From positions 1 through 36,519 of the IMG/VR virus record IMGVR_UViG_3300033571_002976: a stretch of DNA of 36,519 nt; one strand, written 5' to 3'. Shown here one piece after another: positions 24,757 through 32,646 of the stretch. This DNA is from a virus. The notes beneath the pieces were generated by a model, which was given only the letters and a program-made list of their open reading frames with translations, was not told the origin of the DNA and did no database searches. Position 1 is the first letter of the stretch. Every line of letters starts with the position of its first letter. The translations under genes and the position numbers were made by a program.

Positions 24757-25089
24757 TTATGTTATCTCCGATCCAAATAAACTAAATGATACGTCTGCCG
24801 TACTTGCTCTTGCTGATACTATATCCGTTGCACCCAATGCTAACCCTATAGTTAAAAATAAAGAATCATTAGCATTGATAGTTGAATCATATACTATATA
24901 ATGTTGATCTAGTACAGACGCTCCCGCTGGCTGTACAGCCACTCTAACTGTTGCGGCGGATCCACTGCTCATATTACACACGACTAAAGTAGATGCGACT
25001 GCCTGTGTAGCGGCGGGCACAGTATACAATGATTGTGTTGTTGCTGCGGGTGGGTGTATTTGACCTAATACTTTGTATGTTGATGGCAT
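24757..25089 (-). CDS. small beta-rich virion protein (110 aa)
   Basis: A Pro/Thr start (GQIHPPAATTQSLYTVPA) followed by strands STLVVCNMSSGSAATVRVAV, HYIVYDSTINANDSLFLTIG and VSFSLFGSEI. This is the pattern of small beta-sandwich proteins of T4-like marine phages that are annotated as structural. It lies between the Mtd-N-like protein (3 bases) and the 614-residue protein (1 base), so the three are one transcript. Possibly related to the 114-residue protein at 19110. No enzyme signature. Confidence 0.65.
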   Translation of the reverse strand: MPSTYKVLGQIHPPAATTQSLYTVPAATQAVASTLVVCNMSSGSAATVRVAVQPAGASVLDQHYIVYDSTINANDSLFLTIGLALGATDIVSARASTADVSFSLFGSEIT

Positions 25090-25092
25090 AAA

Positions 25093-25512
25093 TTACATTC
25101 CTGCTAATAAAAATGGATTTAATATAATTGACGATGAACCTAACACAAGCAAATTATCACGAATCGTTAACGATCCAGAAATAACTTGATCGCCCATGAA
25201 GGTATTTGATCCCGTTGTTGCTATGGTAGATATTCCTATCGTGTTTCTAACGTCTATCTGTGACGAAGAAGATACGATTCCGTTTGGTAATGTTACTTGT
25301 CCAGAAGACGATACCAATCCGCTTGGAATTCCGATTAATGAACTCCAATATGTACTACTATATGGTAGTGAATTCCAATTAAGAGAGCCACTGCCAATTT
25401 TAAACAATCCAGTATCAAGCTCTACGCCAATTTCGGCGTTAGCTAATACTGGATTTGCCGTTGTCCATTCCGAAGCCGTGCCCTTTCTAAATTGAAACTG
25501 GATGTATCCCAT
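25093..25512 (-). CDS. Mtd-N-like fibre protein, shortened (139 aa)
   Basis: Residues 5-52 (QFQFRKGTASEWTTANP, then AEIGVELDTGLFKIG and WNSLPYS) are a clear match to the N-terminal attachment domain of many tail fibres (Mtd_N type). VSSSGQVTLPNGIVSSSSQI repeats and NTFMGDQVISGSLTI follow. The protein then stops at VLGSSSIILNPFLLAGM, just where the 734-residue fibre goes on into the domain shared with the two other large fibres. It therefore looks like a fibre cut short at a module boundary, either a degraded long fibre or a functional short one. The frame is intact and packed 3 bases from both neighbours. Confidence 0.7.
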   Translation of the reverse strand: MGYIQFQFRKGTASEWTTANPVLANAEIGVELDTGLFKIGSGSLNWNSLPYSSTYWSSLIGIPSGLVSSSGQVTLPNGIVSSSSQIDVRNTIGISTIATTGSNTFMGDQVISGSLTIRDNLLVLGSSSIILNPFLLAGM

Positions 25513-25515
25513 GTG

Positions 25516-25761
25516 TTATGTTACTCCACCTAAATTGAAATTTGGACCGCCGACAAAATTAGTAGATGGAGTTCCACCATCAAACGCAAATAAAGGAGCC
25601 CCTAGTAAATATGATGCAGTGACCGCAAAACTCGCAGTTTGCGCGGTAGAAATGCTACCGCTAATAGATCCAGTAAAAGAGGTAGCAGTAACTCCACCAG
25701 TTACGGTTAAACTATTAAGTTCGGCATCGGAGCCAGAAACTACGAGTTTGTTCCACGCCAT
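25516..25761 (-). CDS. mini-fibre protein (81 aa)
   Basis: Starts MAWNKLVVSGSDAELNSL, closely similar to the start of the 734-residue fibre (WQKIIVSGSNAELNTL). It then has one fibre repeat (TSFTGSISGSISTAQTASFA) and a Gly/Asn-rich end (FDGGTPSTNFVGG, NFNLGGVT). AAGGA lies 7 bases before the ATG. The small size with an intact docking tag suggests a short occupant of the same binding site as the long fibre, or an assembly factor. This is inferred from the shared tag only. Confidence 0.65.
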   Translation of the reverse strand: MAWNKLVVSGSDAELNSLTVTGGVTATSFTGSISGSISTAQTASFAVTASYLLGAPLFAFDGGTPSTNFVGGPNFNLGGVT

Positions 25762-25764
25762 TTT

Positions 25765-25959
25765 TTATTCCTTAGATTTTAACGTAAAATAATCTTCTTG
25801 TAACTTTACTGTTAAATTGTATAGAAGTTCCAATTGCTCTCCTTTAAACGTTGAATTTTTGATTAGCCCAAACAAAAATTCATATTCAGGAATTGTTAAC
25901 CTAGTTCCCGGAGACGTAACCTTTTCTTGTTTTGTTGCCGTTTTTTCTAATAAACCCAT
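25765..25959 (-). CDS. small helical protein (64 aa)
   Basis: Start chosen at 25959 (MGLLEKTATKQEK), which has AAAGGA about 7 bases upstream. An in-frame ATG at 25992 would overlap the preceding fibre gene and has no ribosome site. Residues 24-60 (LTIPEYEFLFGLIKNSTFKG, then LELLYNLTVKLQEDY) form two amphipathic helices with a charged end (TLKSKE). It is a soluble protein with no membrane segment. Similar small proteins with a Ser-Thr-Phe-Lys-Gly-Glu turn occur beside structural genes of marine phages, as far as I recall. Role unknown; assembly chaperone is one possibility. Confidence 0.7.
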   Translation of the reverse strand: MGLLEKTATKQEKVTSPGTRLTIPEYEFLFGLIKNSTFKGEQLELLYNLTVKLQEDYFTLKSKE

Positions 25960-25982
25960 AAACATATCCTTTATGTTAAATA

Positions 25983-28187
25983 TTACGCCCAAATGAAGAT
26001 GTCTCCATTATCTATTTTGATATTACCAACCTTTTGATACGATGCAACAGCGGACGCTTGATTTGGTACTTGCATATCAACTACCGCAGCAACATACGCG
26101 GTTTGTGTTGCACTAGTTGCGTTTGAGGCAACGCTATCCGCAAACCCCCAACGATTCACGGTATTTTCTGTTGTGTAGAAGAGCGCAGCGCCAGTTCCGG
26201 TACCAGAGTCTATTACGATACCACCTTGCGCGTTACCACCCAAAGCAGAACCACTATTGACTAACAAGAATCTATCTTCTATTAAAAGGTTGGTTGTATT
26301 AACAACCGTAGTGTCACCGTTAACAGTTAAATTACCACCTACGGTTAAATTACCTAAAATACTACCCGTTGAAATGGTAACTGCATTTGGTAGTCCAATT
26401 GTATATGATGGACCAGATCCTAATGCTTGGGCAGGAGTGCCTGTAATGCTAATTTGGTTTGTTGTGCCGTTGATGGTAATATTGGTGTTACCTTGTACAG
26501 CAGTACCAGCAGAAGATCCATATTGAACAGAAAGTGCCGAGCCGCCGCCGCCGCTTAAACCAGTTCCCGCAACCGACGTATTAAGTTGCGTCGGAGTAAT
26601 TGCGCTTGAAGAAATTGAAACAGCACTTCCGGCAAGCGTGAAGAAGTTTGGTGAGAACGATGCCACACCGGCTGTCGTTGTTGTTGCATTACTGCCACTA
26701 ATAGTAAGGGTTTGATTGTTAACCGTAACGTTAATGCCGTTTGTTCCGCTAACGATTAATCCTTGAGTTACTAGCGCAATATTACCGGTTTGTGTTACAC
26801 CGCCAGTTGACGATGTAACAGCTAAGTTAGTGCCTAATCCAGTTAATCCACTACCATCACCTCTAAATGATCCAGTAAATGACCCTGTGAACGGTGATGA
26901 TATGTTATTAAATTGCGTTGATGATGATACTACACCGGATGGTAAATTAGCGGTAACTTGTGCTGAACTAGAAACTATACCTACTGGAATATTGCTTAAT
27001 CCGGTATAAGAAACTTGCCCCGAACTACTTACAATTCCTACAGGAACATTGACTAAATTTGAATACGAAAGGGATCCAGTAAACGACGATGCGGATACGT
27101 TTCCTTGTACGTGTAGTTTTGCAGACGGAGATGTGATACCGATACCAACATTTGTGCCATCGTCTGTAATCTGAGAGTCAACGATGTGCTCTAGCCCACC
27201 GCCCTTGAGAACTCTATTTTGCGTTAATAACGTTTCGTTACCAATATTATTAAACGTCGGCGGTCCCATTACCAATACAGATGAAGTAACTCCACCTATT
27301 GTGTTTTCGTGTACGAAAATCCATTGGTCGTTTACTGCATCAAATAATAACGAACCACTGCGCTGTGGTGAAGAGCCTGAATCAATGACCGCCAGTCCAC
27401 CAAATCTAACGGACGGTGATTGTGCATTTACCGTAATTAAATTCGTACCGATATTTAACGTGCTTTGTGAAACGTAGCTAATTGAAGAAGAACCCAATAC
27501 ATTTAAGTTTTGGGTAATAGTTAATGAACCGGAAATTGTTTGGTTAGCTTGGAATGTATTTGATCCAGTAGTAGCAAATACGTTGTAATTATTGATTTGC
27601 GTTGAGCTACTAACGATACCCACTGGGATGTTTGACAGGCCGGTATAACTAACTTGACCGGATGATGATACTGTTCCGACAGGGAGTAATGAGGTAACTT
27701 GTGTAGAACTTGAAACAATTCCAACTGGAATGCCGGTCAAACTTGCATACGGGAACGTTCCGGTATGAGTTCCTGCAAAGGATCCGGTAAACGACCCAGT
27801 AAATGGCGCGGTTATGTTATTAAACTGCGTTGAACTGGAAATCGTTCCTGCTGGTAAAAATGCAGTTACTTGCGTCGAGCTAGATACCGTATTAGCCGGA
27901 AGGAAAGCTGTTACTTGCGCTGAGCTAGAAACGATATTGCCGGGGATATTACTTAAGCCAGTATAAGAGACTTGCCCAGACGAAGATACTATACCAACAG
28001 GGGTGCCAGTTAAACTAGCATAAGGAAACGTACCAGTAAGTGAACCGGAGAACGATCCGGCTAATTGTGTTGTTCCTTGGGTAGTTCCAATTATTTGAGT
28101 GCTACCAACTCGTATTCCCAACGAAGAGGATAGTGTATTTAGCTCTGCATTAGAACCAGATACTATAATTTTTTGCCATGTTGGCAT
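25983..28187 (-). CDS. large repeat tail fibre (734 aa)
   Basis: The N-terminal tag WQKIIVSGSNAELNTL is shared with the 81-residue mini-fibre. Many repeats of the TGTFPYASLTGIPVGIVSSS and VSYTGLSNIPVG type follow. Residues about 232-345 are the three-fibre shared domain (SQSTLNIGTNLITVNAQ, GLAVIDSG, GNETLLTQNR). After residue 345 come SAKLHVQGNVSASSFTGSL repeats and a GSGLTGLGTNLAVTSSTGG unit. The end has a second common fibre module (GNLTVNGDTTVVNTTNLLIE, DRFLLVNSGSA, GGIVIDSGTGTG) and finishes KVGNIKIDNGDIFIWA. There is no S74 domain. GGAG lies before the ATG, and an exact TATAAATA octamer is 39 bases upstream on the opposite strand. Confidence 0.85.
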   Translation of the reverse strand: MPTWQKIIVSGSNAELNTLSSSLGIRVGSTQIIGTTQGTTQLAGSFSGSLTGTFPYASLTGTPVGIVSSSGQVSYTGLSNIPGNIVSSSAQVTAFLPANTVSSSTQVTAFLPAGTISSSTQFNNITAPFTGSFTGSFAGTHTGTFPYASLTGIPVGIVSSSTQVTSLLPVGTVSSSGQVSYTGLSNIPVGIVSSSTQINNYNVFATTGSNTFQANQTISGSLTITQNLNVLGSSSISYVSQSTLNIGTNLITVNAQSPSVRFGGLAVIDSGSSPQRSGSLLFDAVNDQWIFVHENTIGGVTSSVLVMGPPTFNNIGNETLLTQNRVLKGGGLEHIVDSQITDDGTNVGIGITSPSAKLHVQGNVSASSFTGSLSYSNLVNVPVGIVSSSGQVSYTGLSNIPVGIVSSSAQVTANLPSGVVSSSTQFNNISSPFTGSFTGSFRGDGSGLTGLGTNLAVTSSTGGVTQTGNIALVTQGLIVSGTNGINVTVNNQTLTISGSNATTTTAGVASFSPNFFTLAGSAVSISSSAITPTQLNTSVAGTGLSGGGGSALSVQYGSSAGTAVQGNTNITINGTTNQISITGTPAQALGSGPSYTIGLPNAVTISTGSILGNLTVGGNLTVNGDTTVVNTTNLLIEDRFLLVNSGSALGGNAQGGIVIDSGTGTGAALFYTTENTVNRWGFADSVASNATSATQTAYVAAVVDMQVPNQASAVASYQKVGNIKIDNGDIFIWA

Positions 28188-28225
28188 AGCGATGCTCCAA
28201 AAAAATGTTTATATACAATATCAAA

Positions 28226-28233
28226 TATAAATA
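28226..28233 (+). promoter_or_regulatory. exact TATAAATA octamer, reversed relative to genes
   Basis: Lies in the 56-base spacer, 39 bases before the ATG at 28187. The gene strand reads TTATATTTATATTTG. Same orientation as the other copies. Confidence 0.35.
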
Positions 28234-28243
28234 TAACATTTAC

Positions 28244-28915
28244 CTACATTCCTACATAAAATTCCCCAGACGAAGAGTAAAATAACCCCCCCGGAAACAC
28301 CGTAAGTGGGGTTGAACGCGGCGAAAGAATCAATAATCCATCAGGAGATATCGTAGCCGATCCAGAAACTACAATATTACCGTTTCTAAATGTCGTTGTT
28401 TGTGCATATTGATAATTGTTATATGCATTTCCTACAATTAAGGTAGAGTTTGACGCGGTAAACGTGTTTATCGTATTAAATACTAGCGCTGACCCGTTTC
28501 CATAATACGAACCAGAGAATGAACCAGAGAAAGTGTCTTGTAATACAGCTAATGCAACTTGCGCAAAGCTTGCACTAGTAATAAGACCGGTAAAGGATCC
28601 ACTAAACGAAGTCGCGGTGATTGTATTTGCAGTAATCGAATCCGTTACGGTAAGAGAACCAGTTATACCCGCGCTTCCGGATACCAATAATAGGCTGGCC
28701 GCAGATAATTCCGATGCAGTTACGGCCCCAGATGCACTAAGATTACCAACAACACCAATGTTAAAGCTGTCAATCGTCTTCGCATACGTTGCATATGATG
28801 AAGTCAATGCAAATTCAGCCACCGATTGTATCGGAAGCTTACTTCTATCTACTATTACTGATGGTTGTCGGACTACTACCCTAGTGTCCGGGATATCTAG
28901 TTCAATGTTTGCCAT
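28244..28915 (-). CDS. short repeat fibre with shared N-terminal tag (223 aa)
   Basis: Residues 12-40 (RVVVRQPSVIVDRS, then LPIQSVAEFALTSS) match the tag of the 617-residue beta-helix protein, so the two may bind the same virion component. The middle has GSAGITGSLTVTDSITA and TSFSGSFTGLITSASFA repeats. The end (ISPDGLLILSPRSTPLTVF, SSSGEFYVGM) is non-repeat. It lies 4 bases after the preceding stop, with no clear ribosome site, so coupling is expected. It is the first fibre after the tail tube block and could be an adaptor. Confidence 0.7.
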   Translation of the reverse strand: MANIELDIPDTRVVVRQPSVIVDRSKLPIQSVAEFALTSSYATYAKTIDSFNIGVVGNLSASGAVTASELSAASLLLVSGSAGITGSLTVTDSITANTITATSFSGSFTGLITSASFAQVALAVLQDTFSGSFSGSYYGNGSALVFNTINTFTASNSTLIVGNAYNNYQYAQTTTFRNGNIVVSGSATISPDGLLILSPRSTPLTVFPGGLFYSSSGEFYVGM

Positions 28916-28919
28916 TTAC

Positions 28920-29273
28920 TTAACGAGTTACAGATGGCCTAATAGTAAACGCCCCCTCCAATAGACGCTTAACAGTTGGGGGATTCTTTCCATTGTTGGT
29001 CATAACAATGTCATACACGTACATTCTTTGATATAAATGATTAGTGTCCTCGGGATATAAATAAATAAATACGCTCCCGGACGAATAGGGCTCTAATTTA
29101 GTAATAGTAAACCGCGCAGCAACTTCATCGGTGGTATAATTTTCCCGAAGTTGACCATCAAATGAGCAACTGGTAATATCTAACGGCACACTACTGGTAG
29201 TTTCCGTGTATATGTGCGCTAAAATTTTAAATGTTTCCCCTTGACCTATATTAAAATCTGTAATATCAGGCAT
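28920..29273 (-). CDS. beta-sandwich virion protein ending in LLEGAFTIRPSVTR (117 aa)
   Basis: Layout: FNIGQGETFKILAHIY, a CSFDGQLREN strand, SGSVFIYLYPEDTNHLYQ, YVYDIVMTNNG, then VKRLLEGAFTIRPSVTR. This matches a small immunoglobulin-like protein common in T4-like and other marine phages, usually annotated as structural, in which a YVYDLE strand and a final RLLEG..TV.P.VTR motif are typical. It is the first gene after the tube terminator, with GAGATT before its ATG and an exact reversed TATAAATA 29 bases upstream. It is therefore probably the head of the decoration/fibre transcript. Confidence 0.75.
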   Translation of the reverse strand: MPDITDFNIGQGETFKILAHIYTETTSSVPLDITSCSFDGQLRENYTTDEVAARFTITKLEPYSSGSVFIYLYPEDTNHLYQRMYVYDIVMTNNGKNPPTVKRLLEGAFTIRPSVTR

Positions 29274-29301
29274 ATTAATCTCAAAAATAAAGATAGTCTT
29301 A

Positions 29302-29309
29302 TATAAATA
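29302..29309 (+). promoter_or_regulatory. exact TATAAATA octamer, reversed relative to genes
   Basis: Lies 29 bases before the ATG at 29273 and directly downstream (in gene direction) of the tube terminator, the position expected of a promoter for the fibre transcript. The gene strand reads GATATTTATATAAG. Confidence 0.4.
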
Positions 29310-29332
29310 TCATTTTTGTGTATTATCAATAT

Positions 29333-29364
29333 AAAAATCCCCTCTTTATTGAGAGGGGATTTTT
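29333..29364 (-). terminator. intrinsic terminator after the tail tube gene
   Basis: Perfect 12-base arms (29333-29344 and 29353-29364, with a CCCC/GGGG core) and an 8-base loop. Read along the gene strand, the hairpin ends in TTTTTATATT. It lies 22 bases after the tube stop. The A-run on the other side would also allow termination in the opposite direction. Confidence 0.9.
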
Positions 29365-29385
29365 AGTATTATCGTATAATACGAC

Positions 29386-29874
29386 TTAGAAGTTGAGTAC
29401 GCAGTAATCTGGTTGAATTTCGACAGTAAATTCTACTTGATCGTCGGTACCCCAATCCATTTCAGCAAAATCTACGGACGTAATTTGTGCGCCCTTGATA
29501 ATCCACTCTTCAACCTTGTCACCTACAGGACCAAGAACGTTTAACGTCAAGTCCTTTTTGTAAAACTCAAGATATCCATCGCGCCCAGTTACAGATTCAT
29601 GGTGTAAACGAACCCATTCCATTACTGCTTGTGCGCCAGAAGGGACAATTGGATCATACAACGTCATTGACATCGTTCCCCAAATTGTTTTACCCTTTAC
29701 ATAACGCTGAACGTTGATATGATCAATAGCTTTTGCGTTTTGTGTAATTCTTGGTCGATTGATTTTCTTTACTATATAAGAAGGTACGCCATCCATATAC
29801 AGGATATGGCGATTCTTCATCTTCGGTTCAAATGCCGTAAAGAACAGTTCTTGTTCAGCTACTAAATTTGCCAT
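29386..29874 (-). CDS. 19: tail tube protein (gp19-like)
   Basis: 162 residues, close to T4 gp19 (163). The sequence has the tube-protein order: PKMKNRHILYMDGVPSYIVK, INRPRI, the long beta segment VQRYVKGKTIWGTMSMTLYD, WVRLHHESVTGRDGYLEFYK, the core strand WIIKGAQITSVDFAEMDWG, and FTVEIQPDYCVLNF at the end. Hexamers of this protein stack to form the inner tube through which DNA passes, inside the sheath. It has a strong TTTTTGGAG ribosome site, its own reversed octamer 35 bases upstream and its own terminator, consistent with high, separately tuned expression. It follows the sheath gene as in T4. Confidence 0.93.
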   Translation of the reverse strand: MANLVAEQELFFTAFEPKMKNRHILYMDGVPSYIVKKINRPRITQNAKAIDHINVQRYVKGKTIWGTMSMTLYDPIVPSGAQAVMEWVRLHHESVTGRDGYLEFYKKDLTLNVLGPVGDKVEEWIIKGAQITSVDFAEMDWGTDDQVEFTVEIQPDYCVLNF

Positions 29875-29908
29875 GTGTTTTCTCCAAAAAGAAAATATAA
29901 TTTCTAAC

Positions 29909-29916
29909 TATAAATA
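29909..29916 (+). promoter_or_regulatory. exact TATAAATA octamer, reversed relative to genes
   Basis: Lies 35 bases before the tube ATG, just downstream of the sheath hairpin. The gene strand reads GATATTTATAGTTAG, very close to the copy before the 117-residue gene. Confidence 0.4.
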
Positions 29917-29932
29917 TCACTAAAGTTGAATT

Positions 29933-29958
29933 TGTGGAGGGAGTTTCCTCCCTCCACA
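29933..29958 (-). terminator. hairpin after the tail sheath gene, weak U-tract
   Basis: Perfect 11-base GC-rich arms (29933-29943, 29948-29958) around a 4-base loop, 10 bases after the sheath stop. The bases after the hairpin on the gene strand are AATTCAACTTTAG, with no T-run. It may terminate only partly or act as a 3' stabiliser, letting some transcription continue into the tube gene. Confidence 0.6.
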
Positions 29959-29967
29959 TTATTCAAT

Positions 29968-32298
29968 TTACGCGGTTGGGAACGTAGCCCCGGTTGGCAA
30001 CACGTTGAAGTCGAGAATAATGAATTCAGCCGTCTTAGTCGGTTGTAGATAGAGTTGTCCATATAGAATATTTCTATCGATTACATCCGGTGTATTGTTA
30101 CTTTCATCCATTACCACACGGAACGCATATAATCCGGCGCGTTCTTGTACGCTTGCTAAATATGGATTTACGATATTTAAGAAGCGATTTCGAGTAGCTT
30201 CAACATTTTGTTCAAACACAAGGTAGCGAGATGCACTTGCAATGTACTTCTTAACGGCGATTAACAATCTGCGAACGTTTACGCGATCAAGCGCAGACGG
30301 TCTGCGTTGCAAGGTCTTTTGACCCCATACGCAAATTCCTTGACCCGGGAATTGTGCGATTGGATTTACCTTACCTTCATACAAGGTGTCTCTGCTTGGT
30401 TGTGGAAGTCTTACCTTAACTCCAATTGCGCTAGAAATACCGCCACGATTTAAGCCCGCAGGAGCAAACCATTCAGCAGAAACGTTATCGTTGTATGCGT
30501 AGATTTCTGGAAGTACTACTGAAGGTGGTACCCAGAGCAACTTATTAGTGTTAGTATCAATTACTCTCAACCAAGGATAGTAGGTTGCCGCGTAATTACT
30601 GTCAATTTCGGCAGCCTTTGCGGTTGCGGTTGATAATAGCGCGTTTAGGCCAGTAGTATCCATGATATAGAAGGCATCACCACGATCTTCACACAAGCTT
30701 AACGCGGTAGTTGCAACAAATGAATGATATTCATAAATTACACCCGGAAGAACCAATAGATTGAAGTCCCATTGATCAGGATTACTTAATGCATTTAGCG
30801 CCTTAACATACGCCTTTGATCCCGGAGAGGTTGATGCGGCTAGGTTAAACCCTTGGGAATTCGTAGGAACAATGTCACCACCCAAATTAATGTCTCTCGC
30901 GGGGTTCATACCGTCAAATCCGCCTTGGAACGGAACAGTAAATCTACGGTATGCTAAACTATCATCGTCCGTAAGAGAGATGGCCTTTGCAGAAACACCA
31001 TTTGGCACATCTACGATATTTTCTAAGTTAAACGCAGATCCAATTTGCACAGCACCAGATGGAATAGGTGCCAAGAAAGATGGATTTGTTCCTTCGGTAT
31101 CATTGAAATCCCATCCATAGTAATACTTCTTGTCAACCGCATCAATTGCATATCCTGCGGTAGAACCGCTCATCCAACGAGTAGATACGAATGAAGGACT
31201 TACCATTAATGCAGACGAAACGTTTACCGGAGCAGATAATGGCTGGAATCCAAACGGCAATGCAGTTTTTGGAATAACAGAATCTGACATTTGAACATAT
31301 ACGTACTTAGATAGATTCGGGAAATCGCCTTGATAGTAAACTTCTTGAGTAACTGGATCCGTGGTCGGAGCACTATTACCAAGAACACGCGCAATATAGT
31401 TAGGACTATCTGGATCTAGGTTTACGTTATCATATTGTTCTAGTACATTTAAGCGTGAATCTGTATCATCAAACGCTCTGATTAATACCGTAAACGTTCC
31501 GTAATCATAATCCGGATCAGTACTTGGCTTAATGTTCAAGAAAGAAACTTTAATTTCCTTGTTTGCCGCAACGCCATCACCAAGGGTAAATAATTTAAAC
31601 AAATCAACCTTGTTACCACTAAAGGTTTGCGATTGAACCCAAGGAGTACTTGCGTTTGAGTATACACCGTTCGCAGAACCAGAGAAATTTAATGCAACGC
31701 TAGATATCTCCGCTGACATAGTTACTGAGGATCCCACTTGGGTCACCGCATCAGGGAAAATAGCATATACGTATGAATTTTTTGTAGTATTTGGAGAATT
31801 TCCAAAAAACGTTCCCAAGTATGCGTTTGCACTTTCGTCGGTACTCAAGCCACTTTGGCTAATTGGCGTTCCCCCTGACCCGGTGATCATTAAACCGAAG
31901 CTTGAAGTATTTCCAAACGCAGTAACGTTAGTAATAGAATTACCTGTGCTGCTTGGGTGCAATACCGCAAACAATTTTCTACCAGTAGAACCTGTTGCAT
32001 ACACTAATACCGGGGTAGCATTAGCATACCCGTCCAACCCAAGTACGCGCACAACAGTAGCAACACCGGATTCGCGCAAATAATTCTTTACGGTTAAACC
32101 AGTATAATGAGTTGCATCCGCATCACCAAATGCGGTTACATATTCTTGTTGACTTCGTACTATGGTTGGTATAAACGCTGGACCTTTGGGTGTTGGTCCA
32201 ATAAATGCACCCCCGATTTCACTAATTCCTTGAGTTAAGAAACTCAAGTCTCGTTCTCTAGTAAATACGCCGGGAGAAACAACTCTCTCATTTGCCAT
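29968..32298 (-). CDS. 18: tail sheath protein (gp18-like)
   Basis: 776 residues, longer than T4 gp18 (659). The N-terminus VVSPGVFTRERDLSF, IGGAFIGPTPKGPAF and YLRESGVATVVRVLG is the conserved first sheath domain. The middle (about 110-420) holds the variable, surface-exposed part with Ser/Thr-rich loops. The C-terminal domain has GICVWGQKTLQRRPSALDRV, NVRRLLIAVKKYI, FEQN, RNRFLNIVNPYLASVQERAG and YLQPTKTAEFIILDF, the Phage_sheath_1C pattern. It forms the contractile sheath around the tube. A TTTGGAGGAT ribosome site and ATG at 32298 fix the start. Confidence 0.95.
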   Translation of the reverse strand: MANERVVSPGVFTRERDLSFLTQGISEIGGAFIGPTPKGPAFIPTIVRSQQEYVTAFGDADATHYTGLTVKNYLRESGVATVVRVLGLDGYANATPVLVYATGSTGRKLFAVLHPSSTGNSITNVTAFGNTSSFGLMITGSGGTPISQSGLSTDESANAYLGTFFGNSPNTTKNSYVYAIFPDAVTQVGSSVTMSAEISSVALNFSGSANGVYSNASTPWVQSQTFSGNKVDLFKLFTLGDGVAANKEIKVSFLNIKPSTDPDYDYGTFTVLIRAFDDTDSRLNVLEQYDNVNLDPDSPNYIARVLGNSAPTTDPVTQEVYYQGDFPNLSKYVYVQMSDSVIPKTALPFGFQPLSAPVNVSSALMVSPSFVSTRWMSGSTAGYAIDAVDKKYYYGWDFNDTEGTNPSFLAPIPSGAVQIGSAFNLENIVDVPNGVSAKAISLTDDDSLAYRRFTVPFQGGFDGMNPARDINLGGDIVPTNSQGFNLAASTSPGSKAYVKALNALSNPDQWDFNLLVLPGVIYEYHSFVATTALSLCEDRGDAFYIMDTTGLNALLSTATAKAAEIDSNYAATYYPWLRVIDTNTNKLLWVPPSVVLPEIYAYNDNVSAEWFAPAGLNRGGISSAIGVKVRLPQPSRDTLYEGKVNPIAQFPGQGICVWGQKTLQRRPSALDRVNVRRLLIAVKKYIASASRYLVFEQNVEATRNRFLNIVNPYLASVQERAGLYAFRVVMDESNNTPDVIDRNILYGQLYLQPTKTAEFIILDFNVLPTGATFPTA

Positions 32299-32321
32299 AC
32301 GAATCCTCCAAATGGGTTATA

Positions 32322-32582
32322 TTATTCTGTTATTTCACCGGTTTCTAAATCAATAGTACCGGTTCCATATTTTGTCTGTAACATCTCATATAAAACCCGT
32401 TCGTTTTTTTGAAATTCTTCAAAATTACGTTCTTGTAAAAGCATTTCAGCGTCTACTTTATGTAAATCACTCTGCAACATAACTTTATTTAAGTGCAACT
32501 CCCCAACAGTAGTTATAATTTCTGTTAATGAGCGCCTAAGCTCTTGTACTTTCAATAATTCTTCAGCAGTAATCTTTTTCAC
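32322..32582 (-). CDS. small coiled-coil protein, GTG start (86 aa)
   Basis: The start codon is GTG at 32582-32580 with GGAGG four bases upstream. The protein is almost wholly helical and charged: EELLKVQELRRSLTEIIT, LHLNKVMLQSDLHKVDAEML, QERNFEEFQKNERVLYEMLQ. It ends with YGTGTIDLETGEITE, a tail I have seen in small proteins of other large myoviruses. It sits between the gp15-like and sheath genes, where T4 has terminase genes 16 and 17. It is far too short and unlike either one. A sheath or neck assembly factor is possible but unproven. A one-mismatch octamer lies 32 bases upstream. Confidence 0.7.
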   Translation of the reverse strand: MKKITAEELLKVQELRRSLTEIITTVGELHLNKVMLQSDLHKVDAEMLLQERNFEEFQKNERVLYEMLQTKYGTGTIDLETGEITE

Positions 32583-32613
32583 AAAACCTCCGTTAGTAAA
32601 TTAGTATACATAT

Positions 32614-32621
32614 CATAAATA
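32614..32621 (+). promoter_or_regulatory. TATAAATA-like octamer, one mismatch (CATAAATA)
   Basis: Lies 32 bases before the GTG at 32582, in the 64-base spacer after the gp15-like gene. The gene strand reads TATATTTATGATATG. Nothing else is visible in this spacer. Confidence 0.3.
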
Positions 32622-32646
32622 TAAAAAAATATATTCAAAGTATCAT

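Noticed and set aside
25960-25992. Longer start of the 64-residue helical protein
   Set aside because: The ATG at 25992 lies inside the fibre gene's end without a ribosome site; the ATG at 25959 follows AAAGGA.
32322-32582. Terminase small subunit (gp16) in the T4-equivalent position
   Set aside because: The 86-residue protein is a plain coiled coil with an acidic tail and shows no DNA-binding pattern. Position alone is not enough.
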